Shown: positions 47,334-61,307, numbered from the stretch's first letter. The stretch is 64,000 nucleotides of DNA from Imbricaverruca yamaguchii (GCA_034440575.1 JAOTOL010001646.1:2697501-2761500), one strand, 5' to 3'. Notes: generated by a model from the sequence alone, not told the origin. Made by a program: numbers and translations.

Positions 47334-48111
47334 CCCTCTCATCTTTCAGACCATATCTTCACACCCCGTTTCGGGGGATACAAACCCCTTACTCTAATCT
47401 CCAAACTAAGCGTCGCACAAAAACGAAAGAGGTGTCATCAGAAAGCGCTCGATGATTGGGGCCAGACACCACCAGTTTTTTTCCCGCACAGTGACGTCCG
47501 TAGTGGCCTTAGATTCTCACAACATGCATCATGTGTTGGCTCCGGGGAATTCATTTTGGGGGAGATCTGACAGAAGGGAAAAATCAGAAAATGCGAAATC
47601 GACAATGACCACACATTTTTTTCCACAGCCAAAAACGTTTTTTAAAATTAAAAATAAAAATTCCAGTATCTTTAATTTTAATTTTTGAATGGGTAGAGCA
47701 GACCAAAACACGCTGTTCGAAGTCAACCTGGTCTCATAAAAGTGCTTACGTTAGCGAGTATCTTTAATTTTAGCTGTAATGGACAAGTATGCAAAACTAT
47801 TAGGTAATCAAAAAAGGAAAAACCTCTAGTACCTTTTGCTTCGTCGCTAATGGTAAGCAAACGCTGAAACCTTCATTAAGATATCTTTACCCGTTAAAGC
47901 GTGACGGCTGATTGCACTTTTCTGGAGGTGACCTCACTTGATCTTGACTATCTCGTGGACCCTAAACGACCTGACCTAAAAATGTTGACACAACATGCCA
48001 AATTTATCTGGAAAAGGTATATCCAATTTCGACGCACTGTCGCGCGCCGTTCTTTGTATATACGCGAAAAACTTTAGGGGGTCCACCTATGAACCCCCGA
48101 GACGGCGTGGG
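47334..48111. mobile_element. MITE copy 1, TTAA-flanked
   Basis: TTAA/CCC at 47330-47336 and GGG/TTAA at 48109-48115, a piggyBac-type border. Internal landmarks shared with the next two copies are CCAAACTAAGCGTCGCAC, GAAAGCGCTCGA and TGGGTAGAGCAGACC. No transposase frame is present. Confidence 0.85.
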
Positions 48112-48369
48112 TTAATTCGGCTACTGGGGAATTATGTGCTTGCTATTTTTCAATGAATGTTAGGAGTTAAAACCTGTTATCGACATTGTTCTTGATGTTT
48201 GCATCGTCAATATCAATATGTGGAAGGTGTAGCGGCCATTATGGAATGCAGGTGCGTTTGTTTGCATTCCGAGCTCATCTTACTTTTTTTATCAAGGTTT
48301 GGTGGAATTGAATGTCATTCCATTTGGGAAGAAATATCATATATCACCTTGTTTGGTCTGACGTATTAA

Positions 48370-49113
48370 CCCGCGCCGTCTTCCCGGTCAAATCCTCCCA
48401 CACCGTCTCTGGGGTGGGGGGGGGGTGGGGGAGGGGCGGTTGAAAACCCCCTCTAAAATCCAAACTAAGCATCGCACGAAAACGAAAGCGGTGTCGTCGG
48501 AAAGCGCTCGACGAGTATGGTCCGGGTCCACCCTCCAAAACAATTTTCCCCCAAAAGTGACGTCACCAGGGGGCTAGATTTTCACGACTTTTCACGACTT
48601 ACATTATGTTTTTGACTGAGGAGTTTATTTTGGGGGATATATGAAAAACAAAATATATTTGGAATGAGAAAAGGAGAGCGAAATCGACCAGGGCTACAGT
48701 TTTTTGGCCCACGAAAATATTTTGGTGGGGAAATTTCAAAATTTTGAGTTTTCAATTTTTTTTAATTTTCCTTTTTCAGTGGGTAGAGCTGACCGAGAAA
48801 CGTTGTTGGAAGTCAACCTGCCCTAGTAAAAAATGCTTACTTTAGCTAGAATCCTGTATTTGAACTACAATTTGGCAAATACGCAAAATTTATATATGTA
48901 GTCAAAAACGAAAAAAAAATAATCTCGTACGTTTTATTGCATCCGTAAAGATAAACAAACCTAGATGACCTGACCTAAAACTTTTGAATCAGCATGTCAA
49001 ATTGATGTGGGAAAAGGTATGCCAAATTTGGGCTCGCTGCCGCGCGCCGATCGTCCGATATCCGGGAAAAACCTGAGGGGGCGGTTGAAGACACCCCCCC
49101 CCCCGAGAGAGGG
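48370..49113. mobile_element. MITE copy 2, TTAA-flanked
   Basis: TTAA at 48366-48369 and 49114-49117, CCCGCGCCGTC at the left end, GAGAGAGGG at the right. Same internal landmarks and orientation as copy 1. Confidence 0.87.
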
Positions 49114-49186
49114 TTAACATTCTACCTTACGTTGCATTTTTGGCAGTATCGTACGCTTAGTCATTATTGGAAATACATTATATTAT

Positions 49187-50028
49187 CCCGCTTCGTCTCT
49201 CCTGTCAGATCCTCACACACCGTCACGGGGGGGGTGGGGCGACGGATAGTAGCCCCCTCTAAAATCCAAACTAAGCGTCGCACGAAAACGAAAGAGGTGT
49301 CATCGGAAAGCGCTCGACGAGTAGGGCCTGGGTCCCCCAGAAAACAAAAATAATTCCCTGCAAGTGACGTCACAAGGAGGCTATATTTTCACGACTTTTC
49401 ATGACTTACATTATGTTCTTAGCTCTGGGGAGTTCATTTTGGGGAATATCTGAGATTAAAAAAAATTATTTGGAATCATAAAAGGACAGCGAAAGTGCCA
49501 GTGCCATATAAAATTGAACCCCGAAAAATATAAAGTTTTTTATTCAAAATTTTGAGTTTTCAAGTTTTCTTTACTTTTATTTTTCTAATGGGTAGAGCAG
49601 ACCGAGAAACGTTGTTGGAAGTTAACTTGCTCTCATAACAAAATGTTTACTTTAGCCAGGGTCTTCGATTTGAACTTTAGGAGGCAAACATGCAAAATGT
49701 ATAAGTAGTCAAAAACTGAAAATAATGAAAAATTCCTTTGGGTACGATTTGTTGCATCCCTAAAGATAAGCAAATGCTGAATGTTTCATTAAAATATCTA
49801 TATATCCGCTAAAGCGAGACGACTGGTTGAACTATTTTGGAGGTGACCTCACTTGATCTTGATTAACTCGTTGACCCTAGATGACCCGACTTCAAAAGTT
49901 TGACCAAACATGCAAAATTGATATGGGAAAAGGTATGCCGAATTTGGGCGCGCTGCCGCGCGCCGTTCGTTCGCTATCCGCGAAAACGTGAGGGGGCGGT
50001 TGGAGACCCCTCTCCATGACCGGACGGG
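49187..50028. mobile_element. MITE copy 3, flanked by TTAT on both sides
   Basis: CCCGCTTCGTC starts after TTAT (49183-49186) and GACGGG ends before TTAT (50029-50032). The interior is closely similar to copies 1 and 2. Only 69 bp separate copies 2 and 3. Confidence 0.85.
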
Positions 50029-50032
50029 TTAT

Positions 50033-52690
50033 TTTGGAATGTGTGTTGTTTATTATTGAAAGGCATTGTACAATCACATCGTTTGTAAAACAATCGCCAA
50101 AATCGTGTCTGAATTGTACTATTTGTTGTTCCAAACCAAGACCTCTATAAAATGTGCCAACATAGAACCACAGTTTGTGGTTTGAATGACACTGATTTTT
50201 GTCTTTTGTTGTCTTTTTAAACTGAGTACGTACGAAAGTACGAAGATACGTGACATTTTCCATGTCTTCGCAGCGCCACAACTGAATCTTAGCCAGGTTT
50301 TAAAACGAATCTGGAATGTTTACGTGACGCCACTTTATACACGAAAATCCTGATAGACTCTACTAGAAACAGGCCCACATTCCTTCCTTTCACTGGGGCT
50401 TCAACTAGAAAACATACTATATTCCATTGTATCCTTTAGTATATCAGTACCCAGGTGATGAACTTCGTCCGTCAGGAGAGTGTTAGCGAATTCGCCGCGA
50501 CGGATAGCGTCACGGCATTGCTGTGCTTACATTGGTGGAGAGTTGCCACCCGAGGTCATGTCGCCGGTGCATAGTGGGGAGCGGTCAGTTGTGCCCCGGC
50601 GTTCTCCGGGACAGGTGAGTTCCCTGTCTTGGAGAGCTCTGAGGCACAGCTGACCGATAAAGATGCCCTCTCCATGCTGAGCCGATACCCGTTTCAGTAT
50701 TGGAAGTCGGCCGTAACTTTGCCCGTGGGAGGTCACCATAAGTACGCATGAATGCTGTGGTCCAAAGATGTTGAATTTTCCAAATATCGATTGGACGCGT
50801 TTCGAATGGCTTTTAAATGTTAGTTTTATACGCTGTTCACGAATCTGTGATTTGTCCCTGGCTAAAAAGAAAAATGATTAAGGTTATGGCATGTCGAATG
50901 TCTTCCTCTTATTCTTTGCTGAAAAGTTGAATAACCCTTGAAATTGAACTAAGAATTTTAACACAAGAATCTCGTCATAGCGGACGTGATACAAAAGCCA
51001 GAATGTTCTAGGATTTTTTTTCGTTTGTTGAAAGAGGATTTGCAAAATTTTGCGATTTTTCCCCACATATTTTTAAGCGATCTACGCACATGCGTTAGGC
51101 TGTGAACCCCGTTCAACTCTTAAAACTCAAAATTAAGGCTACGGCCCGTCGAATATTGACAAGGTGCAATTTGCATACTAGTTCGCACCTAAATGACAAA
51201 AAGTTACACCTTGCCGGGAATGCTTTACTCACGTGTAATAGTCCAGGAGTACTATACTGTGCAAGAAACCCAGCTTTATCTATCTTAGTTGGCCGTAAAG
51301 AGGACACAATACTTGACATGCATCACTTTTTTGCCACTTCTTGCATGTCGAAAAATTTTGAAACGGGCATAAGCAAAAAAAAAAAAAAGAACGTCCGATT
51401 TGAAATTTCCGGGATGGGCAAGGTGTGAAATTGATTGTAGCATCTTTCACGAACGCAATTGTCACAACTTCAAATATGAAATGCGCCAAATGAGGTGATC
51501 TTGTTGCACAGAGATAATATATATCGGTTTTTGGCTCCTAGAGGGTGCCCTAATTGCTAAATTTCACAGCTTCTTCCACGTGCGGACTCGCCGTGACATT
51601 CCATGTCGAAGAGCACCACTTTGAAGAAGTTTCGGTTCGGTATTGAGTGCAATACACAGAAGTAAACTTCCACTTTTTTGTCCGAACTTTGAAAAAGCCT
51701 TGTCCACTTTTTGAAAAAGTTGCGTCTTTTGTCCAACTTTGGTCACCCCGCTAAAATCAGGCTTCGTTGCTAGAGCAAAACGGACAATGGGTTAGATGCC
51801 TTATTCTTTTCCGCATCTGGGATATGATATTAGTACTTTTAACGTTTTAAAAATAGTTAATCTTGAAGTACTGGGAGATTTTGTGTGGTGACCACTCCGA
51901 ATCCCCCGCTTGAATTTATAAGCCTTCATCAAAAGCTCAAGGCCAAGAGAAAAGTAATCTGTAAATGCGTGTCACTGTTACACCAGCTGCTGTAACGCAT
52001 ACAATAATTACATCATAAATACTTACATCATATTATATACCTATCATAATTCGCATTGACCGTTATCATTCTTTCGAGAGCGATTGACGACTCCGTTATC
52101 AATCGCATACACCTCTCCTTCAGACAAAAGTGTCAGATTCAAAACTATTTACGAAATAGTTTTGCTGAGCGTTTCGTCAGCTACGGCATACGAAACAAAA
52201 TCGCACACTGCGATAGCATAGAGCAACACATCTCTGAGTGCAGAATAATCGCGGCATCACGAGCGACACAGCACACGGCATATCACCTAGCACCCAGAGT
52301 CGTGTCCAATGCTATTCGAAATGTTGAACCATTGGTCGTCGTGGGGCCTGTGAACGGTTCCCTTTCTTTCTGAACCTCCCATACACTTTTGGCCCGCGAC
52401 TAAGACAGCATGAGGGAATCTGGTGACAACCATGACAGAAACGACTGAGTGGTGTACCCATGTATACGGCTACACTGCTAGCGCACGGCTTCGCCCGTCG
52501 CGTGCAGATTAGTCACACTGACCTCGGCAGTGGAGCTCAGACAAAGCGCGGCTGCACACCAAACACAACATCAGCTCGAGAACCCACGGAGCCGTGCTGT
52601 GTATCGGTCGTCTTGACGATACTGACTCATACGGAGTATCCGGACGATGCCGCAACAGCGACACAGTGCACAGTGCGCGTGTGTCGCTCG
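50033..52690. other. No supported gene
   Basis: Short frames only. The 52056-52373 plus frame has no recognisable domain. Confidence 0.45.
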
Positions 52691-53060
52691 GGTCACGAGG
52701 GTCGGCACCGGGTCACGATGGCCGGCACCGGGTCACGAGGGTCGGCACCGGGTCACGACGGTCGGCACCGGGTCACGACGGTCGGCACCGGGTCACGAGG
52801 GTCGGCACCGGGTCACGACGGCCGGCACCGGGTCACGACGGTCGGCACCGGGTCACGAGGGTCGGCACCGGGTCACGAGGGTCGGCACCGGGTCACGACG
52901 GCCGGCACCGAATCACGAGGGTCGGCACCGGGTCACGACGGCCGGCACCGGGTCATCACGGCTGGCACCGGGTCACGACGGCCGGCACTGGGTCACAGTA
53001 GACAGCACCGGGTCACAAGGGCCGGCACCGGGTCACGACGGCCGATACTGGGTCACGAGG
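52691..53060. repeat. 20-bp minisatellite covering the misato stop codon
   Basis: Units GGTCACGACGGTCGGCACCG run in strict 20-bp register for about 18.5 copies. The rightmost part (53033-53060) codes, on the minus strand, for the last residues of misato and its TGA. Confidence 0.95.
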
Positions 53061-56000
53061 TCGTCGAGTCGCTCCAACACCTCGCGGAAGTCGTCTGCCT
53101 CCAGACCGGCGGCGGCGAACCGGTGGAACTTGGCCACGTTGAAGCGGCTGGCGGTGCTGTGCAGTGTCGACAGCGAGTCGCCGACGGCCCGGCCCGACTC
53201 CAGCACCGCTGCCGCCGGCACCGACAGCACGTCTGAGGGCGGCGGCGCGCGTCACAACACACCAAACACGGCACCGGTGTAGAGCATTGTGGGCGGTACA
53301 AATGTGCCTCGTAGTGTGCGGTTGTCACAACCATTTTGTCACGTGATATGATAATACATGTCGAATACAAGCGCGGCTTAGCCGTATTTCGGGACGCCTT
53401 GAAATACCAGTCAAGTGGAGGGTATTCCGTGTCCCGCAAGCAGCTCAGAATGACTACTTCATGTGGAGGTCGCTGCAATGATTCCGTATACATTCAGGAT
53501 AAAAAGGAAACACTGCATGTAACAAGCTGTTGTCCTGTGAACGTATTAGTTACTCCCGATACTTCGTCCGATGAACGGTTTGCGATGTGCAACCATCCGA
53601 CGCAATGTGATAGACACTTGAGGAAAATAATAAAACTGCTTTGCATAAGTCACAGAATGACTGGCATGGCCATTATGATCATAATTACAAAACTGGTCCG
53701 TGACATGTTGGTGCATCGTTCAAACTTTTGACCAAAATGGCCTAAAGTGCAATGGAAAACTTTCGGCTGCAAGTCATCTTCAGTTCAGTGTGAACTGAAG
53801 ATGGCTTGCAGCCGAAATATTTGCATTGTACTTTACATCACTTTAATCACAAATTTAAACGATACATAGGCATGTTACTGACCGCTTTTGTAATTATTAT
53901 CAAAGCTTCTTTGCTTCAACATTCAGTACATGTATTTACTTTGTCGTATTTTTGGTATCTACTGATGTAACTGGTGGCAAGAAATGAATTGCATTACATA
54001 AAAATAAAAACACCTTGATAGGAGTATTCCATCGGTTTTCCCAATTGGACCTCCATTTGCGACTACTAATGCAAATTGCGACCACAAATGCAGTGAGAAG
54101 ACATCAAATGATGCCCTCGATAATTTACAAACGTTTTTTTTAAGATCCGAACTTGTTCACGAACATTGAAAAAAAAGAGAAAAAAGGAAGCTCAAGGCAT
54201 CGTCCCATCCAATATGCAGACAGTTTTAGCTGCGAGTAGAGACATTAATACATGACATATTTGAATATCTTCCCAGCTCAGTCATATGACAAGCATATCG
54301 ACTAAACTGACATTATGCTATTTATCTTAACGGTCAAACACGTCGTAGAATTCGCCTGCATGTAAACCGATTTCGTAAATTTAACACGACATGATTGACG
54401 TTCATCGGTACGGTTCATGACCCCTCTATGCCAACTCAAGAAGTCCCAGCCCAGAACACATCCATGCAAAAGGCCCCCCACTGCAGCCAACTCAGTTAGA
54501 TAGTTTGCTAGTTATTTGGCTATTGGGATTTTTGGGAGCGTCAACCATATCGTTGATCATATGATCATATGGCACCCACGTCGCTTTATATTGCACCAAC
54601 TTATTCAAGCACCTTCAGGAATAATGCAGCAACAAGTCCTGCTTTCGTTTTGATTTGTACATAGCCTTGCATCCTTGTATTTCTGCAATACAGTGAAAAG
54701 CTTACTATTACGCACAATTGGAAACTGATCGTCCAGCATGCTGGGATGTGTCGGCGATCAAGCAGTAATCTCAGAGTCGTATACGCCCGTCATCGCAACT
54801 TCTACACAAGTCAAAGACGCGGCGTGGGGTGAAACGTCCGTGGCATCGAGGGTATAGAGTTGGCAGCGTAGCGGAGCAGCTGTAGCAACCCGCTGAACGC
54901 CGTCCCTATCCAGCCAAGTGGCGATGACTGACCCCACTGTAGGTACTGTTGATGACCTTGATGTCAATCATTTGACTTAACTTTCCCACTAAGAAACCTA
55001 CTCCTCCTCTCTGACCTCGAGCCTCGATGTAAATCCTCCGCTGTTCCCGCAACCCTGACCTCCTCTGACTTCCAGCACTGCCGTACATCCTCCACTACCC
55101 TCGTATCCCGACCTACCTTATGGACTGACATCGAGCCACCGGCCCACCTTCCCGGATGACTCAGAGTCCACCACCTGACTCCTCGGTTGACGTCAAGCCA
55201 CCCGACACGCCAGCTCCGCCGTACGTGAGTCGTAAACTTACCCTCTTCGGTGACCTTAAGCGGCTGTAACCAGCCGTGCCGGTCGACGGCCGGCTCGAAC
55301 AGCGCCGGGAATGGCAACACCGTCGACAGCGGCTCCCGACAGCGGAGCGTCAACGGGCGCGACTGGCAGCGTCGACTCATCATCTCGTGCCACGGGTCAC
55401 CGTCCAGCGGCGTCGGCCGACGTTTGCTACAGAACAGAGGGCCAGGTGACCAGATGTCTGCCACAGAGCGGGGGGTCAGGTGACCCGACGTCTGGTGCAG
55501 AGCGGACCGTCAGAGGGCCAGGTGACCAGACGTCTGCTACAGAGCGGGGGGTCAGGTGACCCGACGTCTGGTGCAGCGCGGACCGTCAGAGGGTCAGGTG
55601 ACCCGACGTTTGGTACAGAGCGGGGGGTCAGGTGACCCGACGTCTGGTATAGAGGGGACCGTCAGAGGGTCAGGTGACCCGACGTTTGGTACAGAGCGGG
55701 GGGGTCAGGTGACCCGAAGTCTGGTATAGAGCGGACCGTCAGAGTGTCAGGTGACCCGACGTCTGCTACAGAGCGGGGGGTCAGGTGACCCGACGTCTGG
55801 TGCAGAGCGGACCGTCAGAGGGTCAGGTGACCCGACGTTTGGTACAAAACGGACCGTCAGAGGGTCAGGTGATCCGACATATGGTACAGAGTCGGGGGCC
55901 AGGTGACCCGACGTCTGATACAGAGCAGGGGGCCAGGTGACCCGACGTCTGGTACAGAGCGAGTTGTTAGAGGGTCAGTGTGGCTGCCACCTGACACAGG

Positions 56001-59000
56001 GCGGTCCGCGGGAGAGCCAGGTGACCGGAACCTCGATTTGACTAACATGTCAACCGCCCATAATCACAAGCAAAGCCTACGGTACGGGATTAACATTGAC
56101 AATAACAAGATTTGAGTACCAGATACAATTCGCGGCTTCACATTCACATATAAGATTTGTTCTTGCTTGACGAAATACAATGGTGGTAGCCGGGAGAAAT
56201 GGCACCATCAGCATCTTCCCTCAGCAGATGATGAAACGAATGCGAGCGTTTCGATTCGGTATCTGCTGATCTAAAGCACTGAACACATTCTGAGCATGTG
56301 TCCTACACGATGAGAACCTAGCCATGCGTCACCTTAAACGGCCGTCTGGAACACCGCGCAGCACGGCGCAGGCACTCCAAACTTGCGACTGCTCCGTGAC
56401 ACCTGGTGTCAAACTGGACAAGTTCAGCTTGTTGTCGTCCAGCCAGGTGGACAGGTAGTCGGCGTGGCCGATGCCCAGCGGCAGACTGGCGGCCAGGCTG
56501 GCGACCGTCCGACCGCACTGCGACAGGTTCGACGCCACCTCGTACAGCGGGATGGTGCCACTCTTCCCTCGCCACGGCAGAGTGACGGTGTCGAGCACGG
56601 CCGCCAGCAGCGCGCTGCTCTGGTACGGGGCGTCCGACTGCCGCCGATAATTACCACCGGTAACACATTGCAGACCTGGCATACAGCTTGAATGTCGGCC
56701 ATTGAGTCCCACACAAATTAAGCGGATGACTATGCTAATGGAAGCTTAATACTACTTTGAAGAGCGGCCCACCCAGAAGTTCCCCGGTATAGAACGGCTC
56801 CACACCCAGTTATGCTACTACATCAGGTTGGTGGCATGTGTGCAAGTGAGCAATTCTTATGGAAAGTCGTCCCCTCGCAATGCTACTTATTGAGCAAATT
56901 GTTCAAATCCATTCGTAAGCTTCGCCAAAAAAAAATCACCACCTACCATGCGTTTTATGTTTTTGATGCGCCTTTGTGATGGAGCCACTAGAGGCATGGT
57001 CCAATCGGCCTGAACAGACAGCGGAACGCAGAGGGCTGTCTGTTGGGCGCCGGCGTCCAAAGTCAGCACCATGTTGACCGTCTGGTGTACTGCCTGCAAC
57101 AGGATGTCGTCCTATCAAAGGCTATACCTGCATCACGCTTGTATACATTTAGCCTTCCTTTCTTTTTGCATCCACATTCAATCTGTTAGTCTTCCTGATC
57201 ATGCGAAAAGTTACTTCAACTAGCTTTTCATTACAAAAAAAAACACTGTCCTCTTTAACTTTCAATTTACCATTCGCGATCTTCAACTTGTTATTTTTAT
57301 AAATGCAATCTAGCTCACTTGCACAGCATTTACTAGTCTATTCATTTCATTTGCTAATATCCTCTGAAATACATCATGAAGTATTGTAACACAGATCAGT
57401 AGTAACAGTCAGTGTTGAAATAATGATCATTAGGTGTGAGATGTTGAAATTAGTGCAGTAAGGTGTCTAAATTCGCCATGGAAACAATGTCGCTTAACTT
57501 ATGTTTTCTACATACACAAGTTTGATCCAACAGTGCACTCATGCATGTACTTATTCCCATTTGCTTTGAGATACCCAAATTTTGTTACCTATTTTAGCAA
57601 TAACAATATAAAATACTTCTGTTAATTTACTGATATTGTATAACATACCATGTCATAGGCAATCCTCTTACCTGTAATTGTGCTATGAGATGTAGTGCAT
57701 CACAATCTACAACATTGATCATAAGCATGATCATATCAACAAGATACTGTTAGAAATTGGATATGAGGACCTCATGAAGACCCATCACGGAGGGGTCAAT
57801 GTCGATACTTCGCTGTGAGGGGTGCCGATTCAGTGTTCAGAAATTGGTACATTCCACCAGATTGCACGAGTAATTTATCACTGGTTACAGTGGATGGGCA
57901 ACTGATACCAAAGCCGCGACAGCCAAAATACCAGCGCCTCCGACGGCAGACAAAGCGAGAGGGCGGCCGGCGGATGACCTGCGAAAGCGAGAGGGCGGCA
58001 GACTGCTGACCTGTGAGAGTGAGAGGGCGGCCGGCGGCTGACCTGCGAGAGCGAGAGGGCGGCAGACTGCTGACCTGCGAAAGCGAGAGGGCGGCAGACT
58101 GCTGACCTGCGAGAGTGAGAGGGCGGCAGGCGGCTGACCTGCGAGAGTGAGAGGGCGGCTGGCGGCTGACCTGCGAGAGCGATAGGGTGGCTGGCGGCTG
58201 ACCTGTGAGAGTGAGAGGGCGGCCGGCGGCTGACCTGCGAGAGCGATAGGGTGGCTGGCGGCTGACCTGTGAGAGTGAGAGGGCGGCCGGCGGCTGACCT
58301 GCGAGAGCGAGTGAGAGGGCGGCCGGCGGCTGACCTGCGAGAGTGAGAGGGCGGCCGGCGGCTGACCTGTGAGAGTGAGAGGGCGGCCGGCGGCTGACCT
58401 GCGAGAGCGAGATGGCGCCCGGCGGCTCACCTGCGAGAGCGATAGGGTGGCCGGCGCGATGGGCTGCACGGGGACCAGCAGGGTTGGCCGGCGCGGGTAC
58501 TCGTCGCACAGGTGCGACAGCGCGCCAGAGGCCACGCCCCCGAACCCGTCGAACCCGTCCGCCAGCACGTGGAAGCCCTGCGGAGTGGCGCCGACCGCGA
58601 TGAGGATATCGCACAGACAGCACGACAGACGAAATGAGTCGTGGGCGCCCGGACGCCCCGGAGACCCGAAAAACGATTCGTGCATATTCAAACACCTCAT
58701 ACAATGAACAAAACATCTGGAAGCAGCACCAATAGAAGTGCATATATTAAGTAGACAAACGAAATGAATTGGAGACTATGGGACATAGCTACATAATGCA
58801 ATGTGAGAACAGATGACAAGAGGCCATGAATTCTAATCTTGCTTTTGTATTGCGTGATGACACCACTTTGCTCTCAGCGCCTTACATTTTGGCATTGTTA
58901 CGAAACAGGGTCTCAAGTTTGAGGATTGTAAAGGCTAGGAGCCCATGTAAGCTTGCACTCCCAAACTATAACCAAACAATTTGTATCATCCCTCGCACAA

Positions 59001-61307
59001 AAACAAAAATGTAGCAAAGACAATACAGCTTCAGTTGAATGCAACTAGCTCGAATTTTACACTACTAATTTCCGGATGGCCATTATCAGACGGAAAATAT
59101 CACCGTTGACAATCTGTTCAATCATAACTATGTAAATGAATAATTTGAACAGCAAAGATAACGAGGAAATGTCTGTCCAGTCTGTTTCCATTTCGTGCTG
59201 GCATTTACTAGACACACAGATGACAACAAGCAAAATAAAAGGATAATGACAAGCAATGATACATTTGGTGCACCATGTTCAATTGTTTAGTTGGTTTGTT
59301 CTTCGAGCTATCTCCCCCCCCCCACACACACCCCACCTACATTGGCCTAATGGGGAGGGAAATGTGATCGCCTGTTCCGGAGAACTGGAGGAACGATAGG
59401 CGCCCGTGAAGCTACGGGACAGGCGACGCGTTTAGGTTAGAACACCAGGGCGTCCTCATGGTCCACATGGGGTCACACTGACTTCACCACTGCTCTAGGA
59501 CGTCTGAACAAAAGGTACATCAATTTTGGGGCAATTTGACACGTCAAAAATGATACAGGGCATGACACAAGCATTCTGGGTTCATTTATGTGGCAAAGGC
59601 CAATGGCAAAAGATCAGGTCACATATCATGCATATTACACATTACCTTCTTATGCATAGTGTTGCTGTTACTTGCCAAGTGATACCTGAATTTGGTTTCA
59701 GTGGTGCCTAAGTCGTGCAACATGAGATTGGTTGGTTATTCGTATTTAGGGGCGCATCGACTGCGTTGGTCATGCAGCGCCCATAACATGAGATTGGATG
59801 AGACACGAACGACCTGAGATGACGTGACCTCATGCAAGCTGACCATCGGGGCCATCGTCAGGGGCCTCCTGACGATGGCCCCTTGCCGAAACGTTGAGTA
59901 ATATAGCATAATCCCTGACGCTACTTTTGACGTAAACTCAGCACCTCCTGGTATATTGAGGGTCGTACATTTCGTCTCACGCAACATCAATATACTGAGC
60001 ATCACAATCAAGCGTATCTAACCATCGGCCGACTCACCACTAGACGGTCGCAATCCTCGGCGTACGCCCTTAACCGATCTTCGAAATCTTCACGGAAGTC
60101 TTCCCGGAGATACTGCGATTCACCATAGCTGAAATATCAGCCAAAAGTGGGACCGATTAGTCGCGAGCTTGAAGTAATGCTGGAGAAAAAAATTGACCTT
60201 TCTGTAAACTTAAGTGCCAATAGATTGTAGCATGCACCCACAACTTGCCGCTCGGGCTGAACGTTTCTGCAATTAAAAAGCAGCCCTATTACTGATGGAT
60301 TATGACGGCTTTATGGTGCAATAACTAGACACAGTCGTATGCGACCAGAGCAGAGATGATCTGTCAGATTTGGATGTCATGTAACGGGGCTGGGGCGGAG
60401 GAAGCTGACTAGGGCCACAATGACTATCTATTTCAGCATTGACCAGCACAATGCCTTTGTGGGAGTAGAGCTGCTGGAATTTCCAAGCGCTCATAACACA
60501 ACACCAACGAACATCAACGAAGTTCCAGTGTTGTGCATGCCTGGAAGCAACAAACACGTAGCCATCCACCCGATTCGCGCACTCCAGAAAGCAATAGGTA
60601 TCTGCTGGACAAATGTGAACTTGTTGCAGCAATTTTAATCCAGGCCAGGCTGTGATCGACTTCGTTTTTGTGCCGATTTTCTCGCGCAGTGCAATTGTAC
60701 CGTGTCAAGAAAGAAAAGCGTACGTCCCTATTTCGGTCAGTGCATTTGTCGTATCTATACTTCCGACCAGTACGAATCAATATAGGCGATAACTACAGCA
60801 TTGCTTAGTTGAATTGCACCTTCATGCACTGTGGACATGGAAGCGTAATTTCCTATGAATGCACAAGCAACTTGCACTTTTCTTCCTTTGGAAGGCAACA
60901 TCTCTATGGCTCCAATGATATTGCCTATTATAGAGTACAACATATGCCTTTGTTAATAAATAGTACATCTATTTGATGGCTTGATTATGCTTTGTTTCAT
61001 CAATACCCTATGAATAGCATGTTTAACGTAATGCTCGAGCACACATGACTCTGAATTTCATGAAAATACCGGAAATGCAGACGGCTAGACTAAACCCCAT
61101 CCAATCGGCCAGTCGCGACCCCAGAAACCGGAGCCGCCGCCACACCGCCCGCCGGCCTGGCGTACGGCGCGACCACTGCCGGCGGTACCAGCCACCCACT
61201 TGAACACGTCGAACGGCTCGCCGCAGCTGGCGTGCGACGGCTCCGACAGCAGGTGGACGCTCCACGGGTGCAGGTGGGTGCGCAGGTAGTCCGACCACAC
61301 CCGCACC

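Noticed and set aside
52691..53060. Regular 20-bp repeats resembling a CRISPR array
   Set aside because: Units are contiguous with no unique spacers, and the genome is eukaryotic. The same holds for the arrays at 36531, 57958 and 6679.
52460..53282. Plus-strand ORFs of 258 and 211 residues (GSRGSAPGHDGRH)
   Set aside because: Translation of the 20-bp array opposite the misato last exon.
57796..58743. Minus-strand ORFs of 315 and 271 residues
   Set aside because: Only 58577-58431 is an exon; the rest is the 32-bp array open in several frames.
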